Source: Chromatiales bacterium (ex Bugula neritina AB1) (lineage in GTDB: Bacteria; Pseudomonadota; Gammaproteobacteria; Granulosicoccales; Granulosicoccaceae). From it: a stretch of DNA of 64,000 nt. How positions within the stretch are numbered: position 1 is the first letter of the stretch; every line of letters starts with the position of its first letter. Shown in pieces: positions 60,430 through 64,000 of the stretch. The position numbers and the translations under genes are program-made. The DNA lies in contig MDLA01000109.1 of assembly GCA_001730015.1 (NCBI GenBank), forward strand, positions 1-64,000. The letters run 5' to 3'. Below the pieces are notes generated by a model. The model made no database searches and had not been told where the DNA came from. It saw only the letters and a list, made by a program, of their open reading frames with translations.

Positions 60430-61698
60430 CTATTGGTCGGAAAGCTGCGGACTGCAATTTGTTTCTTTTACCAGCAATGCGCACACCAGTGCAAAAACGG
60501 TCGTTGCGATCAGTGTTGAAAAAGCGAGGTTATAGCTTGATTCATTGTAGATTCGCGCGCCGTTTACCAGCATGCCGCTCCATGAATAATCAAGTAACCA
60601 ACCAATCAGAGGCTGCATCAGCGCACCGGAACCCACGACACACATATTGACCAGGCCCAGCGCAGTTGCATTATGTTCGGGCCGGTTCCATTCCCGTACC
60701 AGTCCAAAGCAGACCACCATGGAACCTGCACTCAGTCCATAAACCAGAAATAGAATAGATAGCAGTGTAGCCGAATGCAAACCGCCGTATACAATAAGTG
60801 TGATCGAAACAAGACACGCGATGCTTCCGGTAAGGATTATTGGTTTGCGCTTTCCGAGAGCGTCTGAAAACCAGCCGATAATCGGGCCACCAATCATAAC
60901 GCCGAGGAACAAGGTAGATGAAACTGCCCCGGCCTGCGTAGCGCTGAAACTCCGTGTGCTGACTAGCCACGGAACGGCCCACAACCCTGAGAAACCGAGC
61001 ATCACTGTCGTCAGACCAAAGCCTACGCCGGCACTCCACCAGCTTTGAGGGTTGCGGCACACGGCCTTGAATCCCGTGAGGATAGCGGTTGGTTTGTCAG
61101 CGACAGATTGATCCGGTCTTCTTGGCACGAGCACAAATAACATACCTGACAGCACTAGTGCAGCAGCTGCCATCAGTACGAATGTGGTACGCCAGCTACT
61201 GTATTCGATCAGCATTCGAAGCGGCGCCTGACCTGCGATAGCGCCGATCATGCCGACCGCCATTAGAACGCCGGTTAACATGGCAAAACGCGTTGCGGAG
61301 AAAAACGTAGACGCTATTGCCAATGTACAGACAAATGGGAATGCCACAGCCGCACCAATAAACGCACGACTAAGAGATGCGGTAAACAAGGAATTACTAC
61401 TGGCAAATAATAACGAAGCGGTGACGCAGACCAGCGCGGCTCCGGCCATTAGTTTACGTGGTCCAAATCGATCGACCAGAATACCGACCGGCAGCTGCAT
61501 GAGAGCGTAGGTGTAGAAATACATACTGGATAATATGCCGATTCCGGCAGCGTTTATAGAGAAGTCTCGCATCAGGTTTTCTGTCATCACACTGGGCGAG
61601 ACTCGCTGAATAAATGCGTAGAGAAAAAATGACGTACCCAGAACGTAGGCAATCACTGCGTGCCAGACAGAAACCACCGGCGGGTTTGGTGCGGGCAT
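60430..61698 (-). CDS. MFS transporter
   Basis: A 422-aa major facilitator with twelve hydrophobic segments. The loop 2-3 motif is LVDRFGPRKLM (GxxxDRxGxRxxx-type), repeated as SDALGKRKPI in the second half. FFLYAFIQRVSPSVM in TM1 is typical of the NarK/anion-like and sugar-acid carriers. Next to the sugar-acid genes it may import the substrate. Specificity is not predictable. Confidence 0.88.
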   Translation of the reverse strand: MPAPNPPVVSVWHAVIAYVLGTSFFLYAFIQRVSPSVMTENLMRDFSINAAGIGILSSMYFYTYALMQLPVGILVDRFGPRKLMAGAALVCVTASLLFASSNSLFTASLSRAFIGAAVAFPFVCTLAIASTFFSATRFAMLTGVLMAVGMIGAIAGQAPLRMLIEYSSWRTTFVLMAAAALVLSGMLFVLVPRRPDQSVADKPTAILTGFKAVCRNPQSWWSAGVGFGLTTVMLGFSGLWAVPWLVSTRSFSATQAGAVSSTLFLGVMIGGPIIGWFSDALGKRKPIILTGSIACLVSITLIVYGGLHSATLLSILFLVYGLSAGSMVVCFGLVREWNRPEHNATALGLVNMCVVGSGALMQPLIGWLLDYSWSGMLVNGARIYNESSYNLAFSTLIATTVFALVCALLVKETNCSPQLSDQ

Positions 61699-61771
61699 TG
61701 TTATAGAATCTCGAAAAACTATTTCAAAGAGCTGAGAATCTTTTCAGATCAAGCTCCTGGATTGCGTTTTC

Positions 61772-62770
61772 CTAATTGGGAATTGGCGCATCCGCGTGCA
61801 ATAAACCGCTGGATTTTAGGTCGCTCCATAGCGAATCAGGGATTTCATGGTTCCACCAGTCGAAAATAGTACTCATTTCCGCTGCCGAGCGCGGCCCGGG
61901 TATAACGCTTGATACAACGGGATGCGTTATCGGGAATTGCAAAGCTGCGGCGGCCATCGGTACTTCATGGTCGCTGCAAATTTCAGAGATGGCTTTAGCC
62001 TTGCTGATCACCTCTGTGGGGGCTTTTGCATAATTCCAGGTATCCCCGCCAGCCAAAATGCCGGAATTGAACGGGCCGCCGAGAATAATTGTGGTGCCGG
62101 ATTTTTCGCACGCGGGTAGCAGGTTTTCCAGTGGATGTTGTTCCAGTAAGGTATAGCGACCGGCCAGAAGGAATGTATCCCAGTGTCCGTGATTCATTGC
62201 CTCGATACAGACTTCCTGCTCGTTCACTCCCAGACCAATTGCACTGATATCGCCATTCCTGCGCAATTCGTCGAGTGCTTTATAGCCACCCGACATAGCG
62301 TCTTTCTGCAGCGGTGCGTTTGCCTCAGCGCCATGTTGCATTTCGCCGATATCGTGCAATAACAGGATATCAATGTGGTCGAGGCCCAGGCGTTGCAAAC
62401 TGTCTTCGTAGGAACGCATGACTCCGTCGTAACTGTAATCGTACGTCTGGCGAAAGGGAAAACAACCAGGCCATTCAACTGCTTCGTGTGGCGGCGCTTC
62501 ACCGGGCTTGAACAACCTTCCGGCCTTGGTCGAAAGTATCCAGTTGTCTCTGCGGCGGAGTGCGTCACCCGCAAAGTGTTCGGAACGACAAAAACCGTAA
62601 AAAGGGGCGGTATCGACGAAGTTGATGCCGCCATTCAGCCCTTCTTCCAGAGCTGCGCGATGATCGCTATCTTCCACTATTCGATGATTACCGGCCATCG
62701 CAGCGGTACCCAGTCCGAGTTCAGTCACGAGAAGATCAGTAGTGCCGATGGGGCGGGTCTTAAATGACAT
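61772..62770 (-). CDS. Aldo/keto reductase (aldose 1-dehydrogenase-like)
   Basis: A 332-aa AKR. The catalytic residues are Asp and Tyr in DTAPFYGFCRSEHFAG, Lys in ILSTKAGR and His in LLLHDIGE. The FxDTAPxYG start and VIPGPRSAAE near the end resemble D-threo-aldose/L-fucose dehydrogenases, which oxidise the C1 of an aldose. It is 73 bp upstream of the MFS start on the same strand and probably co-transcribed. It would feed the aldonate to the dehydratase via a lactone; no lactonase is seen in the window. Confidence 0.87.
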   Translation of the reverse strand: MSFKTRPIGTTDLLVTELGLGTAAMAGNHRIVEDSDHRAALEEGLNGGINFVDTAPFYGFCRSEHFAGDALRRRDNWILSTKAGRLFKPGEAPPHEAVEWPGCFPFRQTYDYSYDGVMRSYEDSLQRLGLDHIDILLLHDIGEMQHGAEANAPLQKDAMSGGYKALDELRRNGDISAIGLGVNEQEVCIEAMNHGHWDTFLLAGRYTLLEQHPLENLLPACEKSGTTIILGGPFNSGILAGGDTWNYAKAPTEVISKAKAISEICSDHEVPMAAAALQFPITHPVVSSVIPGPRSAAEMSTIFDWWNHEIPDSLWSDLKSSGLLHADAPIPN

Positions 62771-62861
62771 GGGTTTTACTCTCCTGATCGGATGGCGGGC
62801 GAAACATCGGGCTGATTGTTATAAACTACACAGCCTTTAAGCGCAAACTGCAACATCCCGC

Positions 62862-64000
62862 ATGCCAAAACAGTTAGAAGTACTGCCGGACCGCCTTTCG
62901 CGGAGCGGGCGGCTTTCCATGCCAGTGATACCCGTGTTTGCCTACGACACGGCACTGACAGATGAATGCGTCGCGCGAGGTGAGGATACGCTTAAAGAAG
63001 TATTGCGTCATATGTTGTTACTGCGCGAATTCGAAACCATGCTCAATTCGCTTCGCAGTAAAGGTGAGTATGGTGGAATCAGTTGCCAATATCGAGGACC
63101 TGCACATTTGTCAGTGGGTCAGGAGGCCTCGGCAGTGGGCATGGCGCTGGCGTTGTCGCCTGAAGATCATATTTTCGGAAACCATCGAAGCCACGGAGAT
63201 TTTCTTGCCAAGGGACTGTCAGCTATTAACCGTCTTAGCGAAAATGTACTGGGCGAGAAAATGGCGGCGCACGACCAAGGCCGTGTGTTAAAACTCGTCG
63301 AGCATCACCTGGGTGGTGACTGGCGCATGCTCAGTGAGAACTTCCTGCTGTTCGGTTTTTTATCAGAGATACTGATGCGTGCCACAGGGTTTAATGGTGG
63401 CATGGGCGGAAGTATGCATGCGTTTTTCCCGCCTTTTGGTGCGTATCCGAACAATGCGATTGTCGGTGGCTCGGCGGGAATCGCTGCCGGTGCTGCGATA
63501 CGCAAACGTCACACTGGTGATGGTATAGCGCTGTCAATAAGCGGTGACGGATCCACCGGCTGCGGACCGGTTTGGGAAGCGATGAATTTCGCCTCAATGG
63601 CACAGTTCGACACGCTGTGGAAAGATGCTGAGGCGAAAGGTTTGCCAGTGTTATTTTTCTTCAATAACAACTTTTACGCGATGGGCGGTCAAACCGATGG
63701 GGAAACCATGGGCTGGGAGCGGCTGTCGCGAATTGGCGCGGGTGTTAATGCTGACGCCATGCATGCAGAGACCGTCGATGGAACACGGCCGCTTGCTGTT
63801 GCCGATGCCGTTGCCCGCAAGCGTACGCATTTGCTTGCGGGTAACGGGCCTGCGCTACTGGATATTGAATGCTATCGCTACTCCGGTCATTCAACCTCCG
63901 ATGCAAATGCCTATCGTTCGCGTGAGGAGTTGAAAGCGTGGCAGGCACACGATCCGATCAGCCGATATTCCGCTGAGCTGGTGGAGGCTGGTGTTATGAG
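62862..64000 (+). CDS. Thiamine diphosphate-dependent E1 dehydrogenase, truncated by window end
   Basis: An open frame of 379 codons from the ATG at 62862 to the right edge with no stop. The second Met at 62919 has a better ribosome site (GGGCGG) and may be the start. The E1-alpha hallmarks are present: HLSVGQEASAVGMALAL, GGMGGSMHAFFPPFGAYPNN, ThDP motif SGDGSTGCGPVWEAMNFA with FFNNNFYAMGG, and SGHSTSDA, the phosphorylation-loop-like region. Resembles pyruvate/2-oxoisovalerate/acetoin E1 alpha, possibly as an alpha-beta fusion. The gene continues beyond the window. Confidence 0.85.
   Translation, partial: MPKQLEVLPDRLSRSGRLSMPVIPVFAYDTALTDECVARGEDTLKEVLRHMLLLREFETMLNSLRSKGEYGGISCQYRGPAHLSVGQEASAVGMALALSPEDHIFGNHRSHGDFLAKGLSAINRLSENVLGEKMAAHDQGRVLKLVEHHLGGDWRMLSENFLLFGFLSEILMRATGFNGGMGGSMHAFFPPFGAYPNNAIVGGSAGIAAGAAIRKRHTGDGIALSISGDGSTGCGPVWEAMNFASMAQFDTLWKDAEAKGLPVLFFFNNNFYAMGGQTDGETMGWERLSRIGAGVNADAMHAETVDGTRPLAVADAVARKRTHLLAGNGPALLDIECYRYSGHSTSDANAYRSREELKAWQAHDPISRYSAELVEAGVM

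Noticed and set aside
62962-63291. Plus-strand frame of 109 codons and others at 63305-63948
   Set aside because: They are shadows of the E1 dehydrogenase, which is open through the right edge in another frame with all ThDP motifs.
1-64000. tRNA or rRNA genes
   Set aside because: No T-arm-like GGTTCGANTCC segments with cloverleaf context and no rRNA-like stretches were seen by eye; a tRNAscan-SE run would settle it.

Overview
The window looks like chromosomal DNA of a free-living, probably marine, gammaproteobacterium. DbpA-, HspQ- and DusC-type housekeeping genes, a ZnuABC zinc importer, many solute-binding proteins and two exported proteases with C-terminal anchor/sorting tails all fit this. 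I cannot assign a genus from sequence alone. No rRNA, tRNA, phage, plasmid or CRISPR locus was seen. GTG and TTG starts are common. Most of the sequence is coding.

Layout. 0.3-3.7 kb: polar amino acid ABC importer operon (minus strand). 3.9-9.6 kb: an SDR, a VWA/MoxR pair, a HIT protein and a secreted subtilase. 9.8-13.5 kb: cobalamin adenosyltransferase, a hotdog thioesterase, an ABC-2 exporter pair and a methyltransferase. 13.6-17.2 kb: zinc uptake, with znuCB and a chitinase-like gene on one strand and znuA divergent. 17.2-23.7 kb: dusC, a secreted M12-type metalloprotease, a large glycoside hydrolase lipoprotein and a phosphoglycolate phosphatase. 24.1-27.5 kb: a membrane EAL protein directly followed by an orphan sugar-type solute-binding protein, probably a sensory pair. 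27.7-41.9 kb: rpe, thioesterase, PPK2, a DsbA-like/CMD fusion, an amidohydrolase coupled to a COG0523 GTPase, hspQ, a nucleoside hydrolase, an RND exporter and dbpA.

41.9-56.3 kb is the most notable part. A tight plus-strand operon encodes a two-gene molybdenum hydroxylase, a 6-hydroxynicotinate-reductase-like Fe-S protein, a UPF0280 protein, two tandem AA_synth-family proteins, a Rieske oxygenase and a branched-chain-type solute-binding protein. After a hairpin, an opposite-strand repeat-protein gene and a MITE-like element come a fused LivH-LivM permease and LivG/LivF. The composition suggests import and reductive or oxidative opening of an N-heterocyclic acid (nicotinate-, picolinate- or betaine-like). 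The substrate is unknown to me.

56.3-64 kb: YtoQ, an IlvD/Edd sugar-acid dehydratase, a SPOR protein, an SDR, an MFS carrier and an aldo/keto reductase, consistent with non-phosphorylative sugar oxidation. A thiamine-diphosphate E1 dehydrogenase runs off the right edge.

Two families of small non-coding repeats were found. One is a ~182-bp element with near-perfect inverted ends, present in three copies (102-255, 18291-18475, 29176-29357). The other is a single ~140-bp element with 21-bp perfect inverted ends at 52611-52750.
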